From: Mesorhizobium sp.
GTDB lineage: Bacteria; Pseudomonadota; Alphaproteobacteria; Rhizobiales; Rhizobiaceae
DNA length: 64,000 nt
Assembly (NCBI GenBank): GCA_004017535.1
Contig: SAJS01000004.1
Location: 1 to 64,000, forward strand
Direction of reading: 5' to 3'
The first letter of the stretch is position 1, and each line of letters starts with the position of its first letter. Of this stretch, positions 15,855 to 25,067 are shown piece by piece. The translations under genes were made by a program, and so were the position numbers. The notes beneath the pieces are model-generated. The model did no database searches, was not told the origin of the DNA, and saw only the letters and a program-made list of their open reading frames with translations.

Positions 15855-17165
15855 ATGACGAAGATTTTCAATCCGCTTGGGCGGATGATGCAGCGTCGTG
15901 ACTTCTTGAAAGTTGCGGGTGCGAGCGTTGCAGTGGCGGCCCTGCCGGCGACGGTTCGCGGTGCCGAGCCAGTCAAGGTGCTTCTGTGGTCGTGGGTGCC
16001 GGATCTCCAGCTGCAGGTAGACATGTTCAACGCCGCGCATCCGGCCATCCGGGTCGAACTCGTAAATCCCGGCCAGGGGAAACCCGAATATCAGGCGGTT
16101 CGCGCGGGCCTGCAGGCGGGCAGCGGCCTGCCCGACGTCGTCCAGATCGAATACCAGCTCCTCGAGACCTTCCGCCAGGTCGACGCCTTCGCCGACATTG
16201 GCCCGTACGCCAATGCCCATAAGGACGAGTTCCCCGAAGGCCTATGGACGCAGGTCGCCAAGGGCGATGTGGTCAACGGCATGCCGCAGGATTACGGTCC
16301 GATGGCGATGCTCTATCACCAGGACATCTTCGACAAGCATGGGATGACGCCGCCCACCACCTGGGCCGAGTTTGCCGATGCGGGCAAGAATATCCATGCG
16401 GCCGATCCGAATGTGTTCATCACCGACGCGCCGTTCGGAGCCAATGCCGACTGGGTCTTGGGTCTGTTGTGGCCGATGGGCTGGAAGCCGGTCAGCCGCG
16501 ATGGCGACAAGCTCGCGATCAACATCAACGACAAGATTGCTAAGGACTTCGCCGCCTATTGGCAGGACCTTATTACCGCGAGTGTCATCGAGACCAAGCC
16601 GGGCTTCAACAATGAATGGTACACCGGCCTCGACTCGGGCCGCTATGCCACCTGGCTCGCCGCGGGCTGGGGTCCACTGTTCCTGACCTCGGTCGCCAAG
16701 ACCAGCGTGGGCAAATGGCGTGCCGCCGATCTGCCGCAGTGGGACGCGAGCAAGTTCGCGACTGGCGCTTGGGGTGGCTCAGCGCTGGCCGTGATGAAAA
16801 CGACCCAGCATCTGGCCGAGGCAGCCGAAGTCGCGATCTGGCTGAACACTAATCCCGAAGCCACAAAGCTCTACACCACCAAGCAAAACTTCTTCCCCTG
16901 TACCAACGCGCTGCTGTCTAGCCCGGAATGGGCGGGCGACAAGCCGGATTTCTTCGGCGGCCAGGAGGTGAACAAAGTGTTCGCCAAATCGGCGAGTGCC
17001 GTGGCGCCGTTTGAGTGGAGCCCGTTCCAGGACTTCCTCTACCAGTCGATGTCCGATGAATTCGGCGCCTCGCTCGGCGGCAAGGGCACGCTGTCGGATG
17101 CGTTCGACCGTATCCAGGACGCGGTGGTCACCTACGCGAAGGAACAAGGCTTCACGGTAGACTGA
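15855..17165 (+). CDS. Sugar ABC transporter, periplasmic binding protein
   Basis: This 436-residue family-1 extracellular binding protein has a Tat-type signal (MQRRDFLKVAGASVAVAALP) before a cleavage region at VRGA. The body has the usual pattern: VKVLLWSWVP, DVVQIEYQLLETF, YQ/GPMAMLYHQDIF. It delivers oligosaccharides to the two permeases that follow. The start has ggagg six bases upstream. A strong hairpin follows the stop codon, which would raise binding-protein mRNA relative to the permeases. Confidence 0.92.
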   Translation: MTKIFNPLGRMMQRRDFLKVAGASVAVAALPATVRGAEPVKVLLWSWVPDLQLQVDMFNAAHPAIRVELVNPGQGKPEYQAVRAGLQAGSGLPDVVQIEYQLLETFRQVDAFADIGPYANAHKDEFPEGLWTQVAKGDVVNGMPQDYGPMAMLYHQDIFDKHGMTPPTTWAEFADAGKNIHAADPNVFITDAPFGANADWVLGLLWPMGWKPVSRDGDKLAININDKIAKDFAAYWQDLITASVIETKPGFNNEWYTGLDSGRYATWLAAGWGPLFLTSVAKTSVGKWRAADLPQWDASKFATGAWGGSALAVMKTTQHLAEAAEVAIWLNTNPEATKLYTTKQNFFPCTNALLSSPEWAGDKPDFFGGQEVNKVFAKSASAVAPFEWSPFQDFLYQSMSDEFGASLGGKGTLSDAFDRIQDAVVTYAKEQGFTVD

Positions 17166-17183
17166 GTCCTCCAGGGCAACGGC

Positions 17184-17208
17184 CGGGCGCGCTTGATCGG
17201 CGCGCCCG
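17184..17208 (+). terminator. Attenuator hairpin after the binding-protein gene
   Basis: cgggcgcgc (17184-17192) pairs perfectly with gcgcgcccg (17200-17208). The hairpin lies between the binding-protein and permease genes, where partial termination or 3'-end protection gives excess binding protein. Confidence 0.65.
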
Positions 17209-17242
17209 ATCTCTTCATCTTGCCGGACGGGGGACCATAGCA

Positions 17243-18163
17243 ATGTCGAATTCGCCAGCCGCCGCGACGCGCCCAGTGCCATGGGGCGGATTTGCGTCAC
17301 GAAAGCTCGCGCCCTATCTGTTTCTGGCGCCCTTCGTGCTGCTGTTTATCGCCTTCATCGTCGCACCGCTGGTCTACGCGTTCTACATGAGCCTCTACCG
17401 CGATACGCTGGTGGGCGGACGCCATTTCGCAGGTGCAGCCAGCTACATCAAGGTCACAGGCGACGCCAAATTCTGGGGCGGCGTGTGGAACCTCGTTCTG
17501 TTCGGCATCGTGCAGGTGCCGATCATGCTGGGCCTGGCGCTGTTGTTCGCCATCGTGCTTGATCGTGGCCAGGTCTATGCCAAGGGCGCCTTCCGGCTCG
17601 GCTTCTTCCTCCCCTACGCCGTGCCGAGCGTGATCTCAACGATCATCTGGGGTTATCTCTACGGCCCAACCTTCGGCCCGTTCACGCAGATGGCCAAGGC
17701 GTTTCACCTGCCGCCGCCGGACTTCCTGTCGCCGGGCGCGATGATCTTCTCATTGGCCAATATCGTTACGTGGGAATATGTCGGCTACAATATGGTGATC
17801 TACTACGCCGCGCTGATGGCGATCCCGTCGGACCTCGCCGAGGCCGCGCAGATCGACGGCACTTCGCCCTGGCAATTTGCGCGGCTGATCCAGCTGCCGT
17901 TGCTGTGGCCGGCGATCCTGCTCACCATCATCTTTTCGATCAACGGCACGCTGCAGCTGTTCAATGAGCCGTATTTGATGCGCGCGCTCGCCGGTAACAC
18001 CATTAATTCGAGTTACACGCCGAACCTCTATGCCTATTCGCTGGCGACTCAGAATCAGCAGTATGGCTATGCGGCCGCCGTCTCGTTCGTACTTGGCATC
18101 GTGATCGCCGGGGCCTCCTACGTCTTCACCCTGATCGCTAACCGCCGTCGGCCGGAGCAATGA
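17243..18163 (+). CDS. Sugar ABC transporter permease (MalF type)
   Basis: The 306-residue protein has six membrane segments and the inner-loop coupling motif EAAQIDGTSPWQFARLIQLP, which contacts the ATPase. It pairs with the following MalG-type permease, overlapping its start by four bases. Together with the upstream binding protein it imports a sugar that is probably hydrolysed by the GH42 enzyme. Confidence 0.93.
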   Translation: MSNSPAAATRPVPWGGFASRKLAPYLFLAPFVLLFIAFIVAPLVYAFYMSLYRDTLVGGRHFAGAASYIKVTGDAKFWGGVWNLVLFGIVQVPIMLGLALLFAIVLDRGQVYAKGAFRLGFFLPYAVPSVISTIIWGYLYGPTFGPFTQMAKAFHLPPPDFLSPGAMIFSLANIVTWEYVGYNMVIYYAALMAIPSDLAEAAQIDGTSPWQFARLIQLPLLWPAILLTIIFSINGTLQLFNEPYLMRALAGNTINSSYTPNLYAYSLATQNQQYGYAAAVSFVLGIVIAGASYVFTLIANRRRPEQ

Positions 18164-19065
18164 TGACTGCGACCACCGACATCGCCACTTTCGACGCCGC
18201 CAAGCGCCGGCCCGGCGAACGGCGGCGCTCCCGGATCATGCTCACGCTGCTGCTGTCACTGTTCCTCGTCTACAGCTTCATGCCGCTGGTCTATCTGATC
18301 CTGTCTGCAACGAAGACGAATGGCGACCTGTTCACCACGTTCGGTTTCGGCTTCGGCACCAATTTCAACCTCTGGCAGAATCTGAGCGATCTGCTTGCGC
18401 GCGACAACGGCATCTTCATGCGCTGGATGTTCAACAGCGTGCTCTATTCGACCGCCGCCGGGCTCGGTGCCGCGATCTTTGCTACCGCGGCAGGCTATGC
18501 GTTCGCCAAGTTCAAATTCGTCGGCCGCAAGCTGCTGTTTGCGCTGGTCTTGGGCGCTGTGATGATCCCGCAGACTGCCCTCGTAGTGCCGATCTTCCTG
18601 CTGCTGGCGCTTTCGGGCCTCAGCGACAATCCGCTGGGCGTGATCCTGCCCTCGATGATCTCGCCGATCGGCGTCTATCTGATGCGCGTCTATATCGAGC
18701 AGGGCGTCGATGACGAACTGCTCGACGCAGCGCGCATGGATGGCGCTGGCGAGGTCGTGATCTTCCGCGCCATCGTGCTTCGGCTGGTGGCGCCGGGCAT
18801 GGTGACTGTGGCGCTGCTGTCGTTTGTCGGAACCTGGAACAATTACTTCCTGCCGCTCATCGTGCTGCGCTCGCAGGCGTATCAGCCGATCACGGTGGGC
18901 CTTGCGACCTGGTATCAGCTCGCGCAGCAGGGCGGTGGCGGCGGACAGGTGCTGTTCTCGATCATCATCACCGGCGCGCTGGTGAGCATCATCCCGGTCA
19001 TCGTGGTGTTCCTGCTGCTGCAGCGGTTCTGGCAGGGCGGCCTCACCGCCGGCGCCATCAAATAG
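18160..19065 (+). CDS. Sugar ABC transporter permease (MalG type)
   Basis: The 301-residue protein has six membrane segments and the EAA loop DAARMDGAGEVVIFRAIVL. It is translationally coupled to the first permease. No ATPase gene follows; the next gene is the beta-galactosidase. Such operons usually use a shared MsmK/UgpC-like ATPase encoded elsewhere. Confidence 0.93.
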   Translation: MMTATTDIATFDAAKRRPGERRRSRIMLTLLLSLFLVYSFMPLVYLILSATKTNGDLFTTFGFGFGTNFNLWQNLSDLLARDNGIFMRWMFNSVLYSTAAGLGAAIFATAAGYAFAKFKFVGRKLLFALVLGAVMIPQTALVVPIFLLLALSGLSDNPLGVILPSMISPIGVYLMRVYIEQGVDDELLDAARMDGAGEVVIFRAIVLRLVAPGMVTVALLSFVGTWNNYFLPLIVLRSQAYQPITVGLATWYQLAQQGGGGGQVLFSIIITGALVSIIPVIVVFLLLQRFWQGGLTAGAIK

Positions 19066-19089
19066 ACTATCGCCTGGAGTTTTCCGACT

Positions 19090-21231
19090 ATGAAGACTGC
19101 CTCGAAATCCGCCCCGCTCTCTGTCTGGCGGCCGATCGCAACCGACACTTTCCTCGTCGGTACTCCGCATTACCCGGAGCATGTCGATGAGACCTATTGG
19201 CAGCGCGACGCCGACCGCATGGCCGCGGCGGGCTTCAACACGGTGCGGCTTGCGGAGTTCGCCTGGCACATTCTAGAGCCGCGTGAGGGGTCGTTCGAAT
19301 TCGATTTGTTCGACCGCGCCATAGATATGTTGGGCAAGTCCGGCATCAAAACCATCATGTGCACGCCGACAGCGACGCCGCCGCGCTGGCTGACGGCGCG
19401 TTATCCCGAAGTGTTGCGCGTCGATGCCAATGGCCGCGCCATGAGCCATGGCTCGCGCCAGCACGCCAATCTTGCGAGCGGCGTGTTCCGCGAGCATTCT
19501 AAGCGCATCACTGAAGCGATGGCCGAGCACTATCGGAACAATCCGCACGTCATAGGCTGGCAGACAGACAACGAGCTCAACACTTCGGGGGCGCTGTCCT
19601 ACGGACCGGTAACGCTGCTCGAGTTCCAGACCTTCCTCAAGGACAAGTATAAGACCATCGCCGCGCTCAACGATGCGTGGGGCGGGCATTTCTGGGCAAC
19701 CGCTTACGACGATTTCGATCAAGTGGTGCTACCCCTCGATTACGCCCCTGCCCCTATCGGGCCGACGCATGCGGTCGACTATCACCGCTTCCTCGCCTTC
19801 GTCACGGCGCGGTTCCAGCACGATCAGGTGCTGATCCTGCGCGCCACCAATCCAGCCTGGTTTGTCTTCCACAATCTGGGGCGGATCGATGACATCGACT
19901 TTCGCGGCGAATTTTCGACCGATCTCGATTTTCTGGGCTTCGACATCTACCCGCATCTTTATGACGAGATGCAGCGGGTCGGCGGCGTTGGCGAGGTGCA
20001 GGCGCTCCATCTCGACATCTGCCGCGGCTTCACCGGCAACTTCATCGTGCCAGAGCAACAATCGGGCCTCGGTTCGCAGCCGCACATATCGACGCTGACG
20101 CCAGAACCCGGCGAGATGCGCCGCATGGCCTATACGTCAGTGGCGCGTGGCGCCGATGGCGTGATGTTCTTCCGCTGGCGGCCCGCGCATTTCGGCGCCG
20201 AGATCTATTGGATGGGCATCATCGATCACGACGACATCCCGCGGCGGCGCTATGACGAGGCCAAGCAGTTTGCGGTTGAGGTCACGGAGCTCAAGGACAA
20301 GATTCTCGGCACGCATGTGCGCATGGATTTGGGCATCGCCGGATCAGATTTCGACAATCAGGAGATGTACCGCTCCTATCCCATAGGCATGCCGAGCCCG
20401 CAGGACGATGCAACGCTGCTGCACCGCTACTGCTACCGCCACAACATCGCTTGCGGCTTCATCCACCCTGAGGATGATCTCAGCAAGCTCAAGGCGCTCT
20501 ACGTGCCGCATTGGCTGAAATGGACCGATGCGTGGACGGCTCGGATCGAGGCCTTCGCCGAGGCGGGCGGAACGGTAATCCTGGGCGGCCGCACAGGATC
20601 GCGCGACGTCAACAATCATGTCATCCGCGATACGTCGCCGGGCAAGACGCTCTCGGCGCTAGCGGGGATAACCGTCGAGGAGTTCGGGTTGCTGACGTCG
20701 ATCGGCGGCGACGGCCTGGTCGAGCGGGGCGGTCGCTTCGGCGCCAACACGGTGCGCGAGAAGCTACCGGCGACGTCGGCGAGCCGCCAATACGAGGTCA
20801 AGATCGGAAATGCGCAGGTCACCGCGGCGCATCTCTACGAGCTGCTGAAAGTGGCCCCGGGCACTGAGGTCATTGGCCGCTGGGCCAGCCGTTTCGCCGA
20901 GGGCCAGGCAGCGATGACGTCGCGTAAGGTCGGCAAGGGCAACGTGATCTACCTCGGCACGTACCTCAGCGATGCTCTGGTCGAGGTGCTGGCCGATCAG
21001 GTGCTGGCGCCCGCCGGTATAGTGCCGCTCATCGCCGACATGCCGGCCGGCGTCGAAGCGACCATTCGCGAGAGCAAGGACCGCCGCCTGCTGTTCATCC
21101 TCAACACGCAGGGCGAGCTGGCAAGCATCGGCAATGTCCCCATGGGCAAGGATTTACTCGGCGATGGCAAATCACGAGGCGGTAAGCTGTCGCTCCCGGC
21201 CTATGGCTGCAGTATCATCGAACTCGACTAG
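19090..21231 (+). CDS. GH42 beta-galactosidase
   Basis: The 713-residue enzyme has the GH42 three-domain layout. The TIM barrel (about 15-400) carries GTPHYPEH, the acid/base Glu162 in GWQTDNEL and the nucleophile Glu322 in FIVPEQQSG. A glutamine-amidotransferase-like trimerisation domain (about 405-650) and a small C-terminal beta domain follow. No signal peptide is present, so it acts in the cytoplasm on imported beta-galactosides such as lactose or plant galacto-oligosaccharides. The four Cys residues that bind zinc in some GH42 enzymes are not evident. It is the last gene of the operon. Confidence 0.93.
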   Translation: MKTASKSAPLSVWRPIATDTFLVGTPHYPEHVDETYWQRDADRMAAAGFNTVRLAEFAWHILEPREGSFEFDLFDRAIDMLGKSGIKTIMCTPTATPPRWLTARYPEVLRVDANGRAMSHGSRQHANLASGVFREHSKRITEAMAEHYRNNPHVIGWQTDNELNTSGALSYGPVTLLEFQTFLKDKYKTIAALNDAWGGHFWATAYDDFDQVVLPLDYAPAPIGPTHAVDYHRFLAFVTARFQHDQVLILRATNPAWFVFHNLGRIDDIDFRGEFSTDLDFLGFDIYPHLYDEMQRVGGVGEVQALHLDICRGFTGNFIVPEQQSGLGSQPHISTLTPEPGEMRRMAYTSVARGADGVMFFRWRPAHFGAEIYWMGIIDHDDIPRRRYDEAKQFAVEVTELKDKILGTHVRMDLGIAGSDFDNQEMYRSYPIGMPSPQDDATLLHRYCYRHNIACGFIHPEDDLSKLKALYVPHWLKWTDAWTARIEAFAEAGGTVILGGRTGSRDVNNHVIRDTSPGKTLSALAGITVEEFGLLTSIGGDGLVERGGRFGANTVREKLPATSASRQYEVKIGNAQVTAAHLYELLKVAPGTEVIGRWASRFAEGQAAMTSRKVGKGNVIYLGTYLSDALVEVLADQVLAPAGIVPLIADMPAGVEATIRESKDRRLLFILNTQGELASIGNVPMGKDLLGDGKSRGGKLSLPAYGCSIIELD

Positions 21232-21809
21232 GAATGTTGTCGCAGGTAGGACGGTATGGCCCCCTGTCCGCTTTGGGGCCGGAAGCAGACGGTCCGGTTG
21301 GGGCGCTAATTTGAAGGAAGGCGCCATATGCCGTCGCTCGAATAGCCATTTTCACGGCATTTGTCGTGACGGGTTTGCCAGTTATCTCCCTATAGGTGAC
21401 TCGCCTATTTAGCTTGATTTCATCGAATGCTGGGGCATTAGCCGCAAGGGGGGTTCATCCTTGTTGCGTACCGTTCAGGTCATGCCGCGCCGGGCAACTT
21501 GCGGCGCAGGATCTCGATGATCGCCATCAGCCCGATCGAGATCGAGATCATCACCACCGCCGCGGCAATGACGACCGGCGTAAGCTCGTCGCGGATGCCC
21601 CGAAGAGACGCACCGGCAACGTGACCTGACCGGGGCCAGGAAGAGCACGATCACGACCTCGTCGAACGAAGCGACGAAGGCACTTGAACGCCTTTTCATT
21701 CAAATCATGCGTATCCGACTCGAACAGCAGATCCATGGGCATGCTATGCGCATATGCTGAGGCTTGGCTTCTGTGGACAGTCAGCTGACTACCACTCTTT
21801 CAGAGCAAG
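21232..21809. other. 578-bp region with an ABC permease remnant
   Basis: A possible weak hairpin for the end of the galactosidase transcript is at 21258-21280 (ggcccc/ggggcc). The only gene trace is the permease remnant at 21480-21690. The rest shows nothing recognisable. Confidence 0.45.
21480..21690 (-). pseudogene. C-terminal remnant of a PotC-type ABC permease
   Basis: The minus strand reads SSAFVASFDEVVIVLFLA, then in a second frame PGQVTLPVRLF, then in a third RDELTPVVIAAAVVMIS and MAIIEILRRKLPGAA with a stop at 21480. These are consecutive pieces of the last part of a spermidine/putrescine-type permease, broken by at least two frameshifts. Its partner genes are absent. Confidence 0.72.
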
Positions 21810-22541
21810 TTATGGCGCCGCGGGGTAGGCAGCGTTTCTCTGGAGTTTCTCGATAATAAGGGAAGATCCTTTCTGCAGTCCCTGAAGCACGATCTCACCA
21901 GCCTCGTGGGCGTCCTGTCGGTGCAACGCGTCGAGCAGGTGAAGGTGCGGGTGGTTTCGATCGTGCGGGTGATTGTCCGAGGGATATTGATTGATCAAGA
22001 ACGGCCCGACCAGAAGCCATAAATTCTCGATGGCAGCGACCAAGATTTCATTGCCCGATGCAGCATAGATCGTGAAATGGAACTTCGTGTTAAGGGACAA
22101 GGCTTCTTTCCAACGTCCTGCATTCTCCGCGTTCAGGAAGCGCTCATTTATCTGCCCTAGCGCAGAAAGTGTTTCCTTCGTGATCAAAGGAGTGGCCATC
22201 TCGGTAGCCATACGCTCCAATGGCGCCCGAACCTCTCTGATTTTCTTGTATCGTTCCACGGTCAAGATCGGCACCCGCAGTTCGTGACCAGGTCGCAATT
22301 CGAGGCCACCTTCTCTAACTAGCTGCATCACGGCTTCGCGGACGGGCGTCGGAGAAGTGTCAAACGTTGCTGCCAAGCGGCGGATATTGAGCCTTTCACC
22401 CGGCTCAAAAGCGCTGCTCATGAGGCTCGATTTCAGATCGTTGTAGATCATTGCGGACAGGCTATCCCTGGACAAGCCCGAGCCAGTTTCCGGCGAAGCG
22501 ACCATCGATATCCGATCCCAAGATGAAGCACTGGATACCAT
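21810..22541 (-). CDS. FCD-type GntR regulator 1
   Basis: Residues 25-95 hold the winged helix (LNIRRLAATFDTSPTPVREA) and residues 105-235 the all-helical FCD effector domain with its metal-binding His residues (FHFTIY, HPHLHLLDAL). It is clearly paralogous to the regulators at 30453 and 39981. All three share ENLWLLxGPFxxNQYP. The gene is downstream of, and on the same strand as, the ribose-type transporter and sugar-acid operon. The ATG at 22541 is supported by agagg. It likely responds to a sugar-acid intermediate and binds the ATATAT palindromes upstream of the local operons. Confidence 0.9.
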   Translation of the reverse strand: MVSSASSWDRISMVASPETGSGLSRDSLSAMIYNDLKSSLMSSAFEPGERLNIRRLAATFDTSPTPVREAVMQLVREGGLELRPGHELRVPILTVERYKKIREVRAPLERMATEMATPLITKETLSALGQINERFLNAENAGRWKEALSLNTKFHFTIYAASGNEILVAAIENLWLLVGPFLINQYPSDNHPHDRNHPHLHLLDALHRQDAHEAGEIVLQGLQKGSSLIIEKLQRNAAYPAAP

Positions 22542-22936
22542 TAGCCTCTTCCAAGAACAAACGCGATGGCTGGCCGTGCAGAGTGCGCTTGGGCATTGTC
22601 TGCGCCACGCGCTTTGGGCTCGCAGGCCCGAGGCGGAGCCAACCGGGAGGGCAATCGGGCGATTTGCCGCCTCGAAATGCTGTTATTTCACGAAAATCGG
22701 CCGCCGCCGGACGCAAGTTTCCGACGACGACCGACATGTGCCTTGGGAGGCCACAGCGCACATCTGTTTTGCAGTCCAGCACCGAAGCCCGATCTATACT
22801 ACCGCATCCAAAGTTGCGAATCTCTGATGCATCATATGTCAGGACGGAAGACTAGCGGTCGAAGGGTCTATACCGCCAAAACCCGCCACGAAACTAGCGA
22901 AGGATTTCGGCGACCGCGACGTTCGGTTGCAAGAAG
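22542..22936. other. 395-bp intergenic region, nothing recognised
   Basis: No coding frame with family likeness was found and no good copy of the shared palindrome. It probably includes a separate promoter for the regulator at 22541. Confidence 0.4.
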
Positions 22937-24064
22937 CTACCGCTTCTGCTTGCAATACACTTCTGCGGCACGGCCGACCGCGTCAAGGTCAAGCTCGAAG
23001 CCGTAGCCAGGTTTCTTCAGCACCGGCAGGAAGCCATTGACCGGCCTGAGGTCGGGGCTTTCGACCAGATCCTCCTCAAGCAGTTGCCACATTATCTGAT
23101 TGGCATCATCCAGGTTAGGGACTGTCGCACCGACCTGGTTCGCAATGCAGGTGGTGATGCCGGTTTCGAAAATACCATGGATATTGATCCTGATATTGGC
23201 CGCTTCTGCTACCGCGGCCGCTTTGCGCCATCGCAGTGCGCCACACGTCTCGTGAAGCCCGAGGACGATGGCGTCCACCGCGTGGCTGCGACACATCTCG
23301 AAGACCTCCTCAGGCAAGTAGACGCTCTGGTCGGCAGACAATGGCATCCCGACGCCTCGAAGTCGTAGAAGTGCGTCCGATCCCCCAATACCCGGTACCG
23401 GCTGCTCCATGATCTCGATGTCAAACGCCTTGAGTTTCTCCATCATGCGTACGGCACGAAGTGTATCCCAGGCCTCATTGGCGTCGAGACGGAGCCGAAC
23501 GTTGGGCGCCACCTTCCTAACCGCCGCAACTATGTCGACGTCGAGTCTGTCATCACGCCCTACCTTAACGTAGAGGACCGGATACCCTTCCTTGGCCAAC
23601 TGTCCCGCGTGCTCGGCCAATTCCTCCGCCGTGTCACCCTGCACGAACCCGAAATATCCAACCTTGTCGCGCACGGCCCCGCCGAGAATATTGCAGACCG
23701 GCTGGTTCAGGCCCTTCCCGATCGCGTCCCAAAGGGCCAACTCGATGCCCGACATAGTTCGGGAGAAGAAACGGTACTGGCTCCCAACGCCTCGTGCCTT
23801 GAAGCCGCTTTGAAAGTACTCCCAAATGAGTCTGTTGCCGTCGAAGACGGACCTTCCAATGAAATGTGGAATGGCATCGTGCAAAACCGAAAGCATTGGC
23901 TCTATGGTCGGCCCGACGCCTGACTCGGCGATTCCAACAATCCCTTCGTCGGTCTCGACTTCGATAAGCACAACGGGTGAGCACAGCGTTACGCCATCTG
24001 CCCAGTGGTAGTCCTGCTTGAACTTGCACAGGAGAGGCGTGGTTTTGATGTTGGTGATCTTCAT
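22937..24064 (-). CDS. Enolase-superfamily dehydratase (mandelate racemase/muconate lactonizing type)
   Basis: The 375-residue protein has the capping domain (1-125) and barrel with metal ligands Asp194 (LRLDANEAWD), Glu220 (IEIMEQP) and Asp245 (LSADQS), plus His296 in NIHGIFETG. Lys167 (YVKVG) is present, but the first Lys of the usual KxK pair is replaced by Val, and the Lys normally found after the third ligand is not visible (IVLGLHETCG). It is probably a sugar-acid dehydratase giving a 2-keto-3-deoxy acid. It has its own copy of the shared palindrome 41 bp upstream, inside the operon. Confidence 0.88.
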   Translation of the reverse strand: MKITNIKTTPLLCKFKQDYHWADGVTLCSPVVLIEVETDEGIVGIAESGVGPTIEPMLSVLHDAIPHFIGRSVFDGNRLIWEYFQSGFKARGVGSQYRFFSRTMSGIELALWDAIGKGLNQPVCNILGGAVRDKVGYFGFVQGDTAEELAEHAGQLAKEGYPVLYVKVGRDDRLDVDIVAAVRKVAPNVRLRLDANEAWDTLRAVRMMEKLKAFDIEIMEQPVPGIGGSDALLRLRGVGMPLSADQSVYLPEEVFEMCRSHAVDAIVLGLHETCGALRWRKAAAVAEAANIRINIHGIFETGITTCIANQVGATVPNLDDANQIMWQLLEEDLVESPDLRPVNGFLPVLKKPGYGFELDLDAVGRAAEVYCKQKR

Positions 24065-24104
24065 GAAGTCCTCGCTGTATTCAGATTGGCCTGCATTTTG
24101 CCAT

Positions 24105-24116
24105 ATGATATATCGA
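24105..24116. promoter_or_regulatory. Shared palindrome, copy A (atgatatatcga)
   Basis: A near-perfect copy of the WTSATATATSAW palindrome lies between the SMP-30 gene and the dehydratase gene, 41 bp before the dehydratase start. It implies an extra regulated promoter inside the operon. Confidence 0.6.
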
Positions 24117-24140
24117 TTTGATTGCGATTAGTCTGCCGCT

Positions 24141-25055
24141 TCAAATGCCGTGGTTCAGCCTCAAGCCTGGCTCATGCCAGGCAAACGCCGCGAGCCTTCC
24201 TTCGTGAGACAGCGTGGCGTAGCAAGTTTGCATGTCTGGACCTCCGAAGCAGAGATTCGTCACCAACAGATCAGGCATTGAGTGAATGACGCAGTTCCGC
24301 AAATCGCCACTGAGTTCGAGCACAGCGCAGCGGTCCAGCGCTGCGGCATAGACAGTTCCTGAAGCCGAGACCGCCAGTCCATCGAACCGAACGTAGCCGC
24401 CAGGGGCGGCGAAGAGCAATCCGCCGGCCGGGGACGGCCATGGTGCCTTTCTCACTGCGCCGGGACCCGTTATTTGGAAGGACCAGATACGCCCCGGTAT
24501 AGTTTCTGCGACATACAGAGTTTTGCCGTCGGGCGAGAGCGCGATGCCGTTGGGTGTTATGAGGTTGGTAATTACCGCTTTGATTTCTGATCCATCGCAG
24601 GCAGCCCAGTAAACGGCGCCAATATCCATGTCCCTCGCCCGGCGCTTTCCCATGTCGGTGAACCAAAAGCCTCCGTCTTTGTCGAAAACAAGATCGTTTG
24701 GTCCGCGCAATCGATGCTCTCCGCACCGGTCGTAAAGATGCTTAACTGAGCCGGTGGAGATGTCGACCACGTCAATACTGCCCCCGCTGTAGTCTTGGCT
24801 CTGCACGCTGGGGCGAAACCGACCCGGTCTCTCCTCTATCCACTCCATCCCGCCGTTGTTGCAGACATATATTTTGCCGTCTGGCCCCGGAGCAGCTCCA
24901 TTTGGACCGCCTGGCACTTTCGCGATTAGTTGGACTTCACCATCCGGTGTGACCCGAAGGAGGCTCTGCGTCACAATGTCGACCAGAATAACCGAGCCGT
25001 CAGAAACGGCGATCGGTCCTTCCGGAAACGAGAGGTCACTCGTAAGGATACGCAT
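24141..25055 (-). CDS. SMP-30/gluconolactonase-family lactonase 1
   Basis: The 304-residue six-bladed propeller has the metal-binding Glu12 in SFPEGP, Asn in RGPNDLVFD and TPNGIALSPDG, and Asp in VRFDGLAV. Members hydrolyse aldonolactones. It is the third enzyme gene after the transporter and lies 12 bp after the RidA gene. In the proposed route it opens the lactone made by the SDR dehydrogenase before dehydration by the enolase-superfamily enzyme. Confidence 0.9.
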   Translation of the reverse strand: MRILTSDLSFPEGPIAVSDGSVILVDIVTQSLLRVTPDGEVQLIAKVPGGPNGAAPGPDGKIYVCNNGGMEWIEERPGRFRPSVQSQDYSGGSIDVVDISTGSVKHLYDRCGEHRLRGPNDLVFDKDGGFWFTDMGKRRARDMDIGAVYWAACDGSEIKAVITNLITPNGIALSPDGKTLYVAETIPGRIWSFQITGPGAVRKAPWPSPAGGLLFAAPGGYVRFDGLAVSASGTVYAAALDRCAVLELSGDLRNCVIHSMPDLLVTNLCFGGPDMQTCYATLSHEGRLAAFAWHEPGLRLNHGI

Positions 25056-25067
25056 GGCTTCCGACGT

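Noticed and set aside
18256-19269. 337-codon minus-strand frame over the MalG-type permease and GH42 start
   Set aside because: Shadow frame; composition is highly charged and repetitive without motifs.
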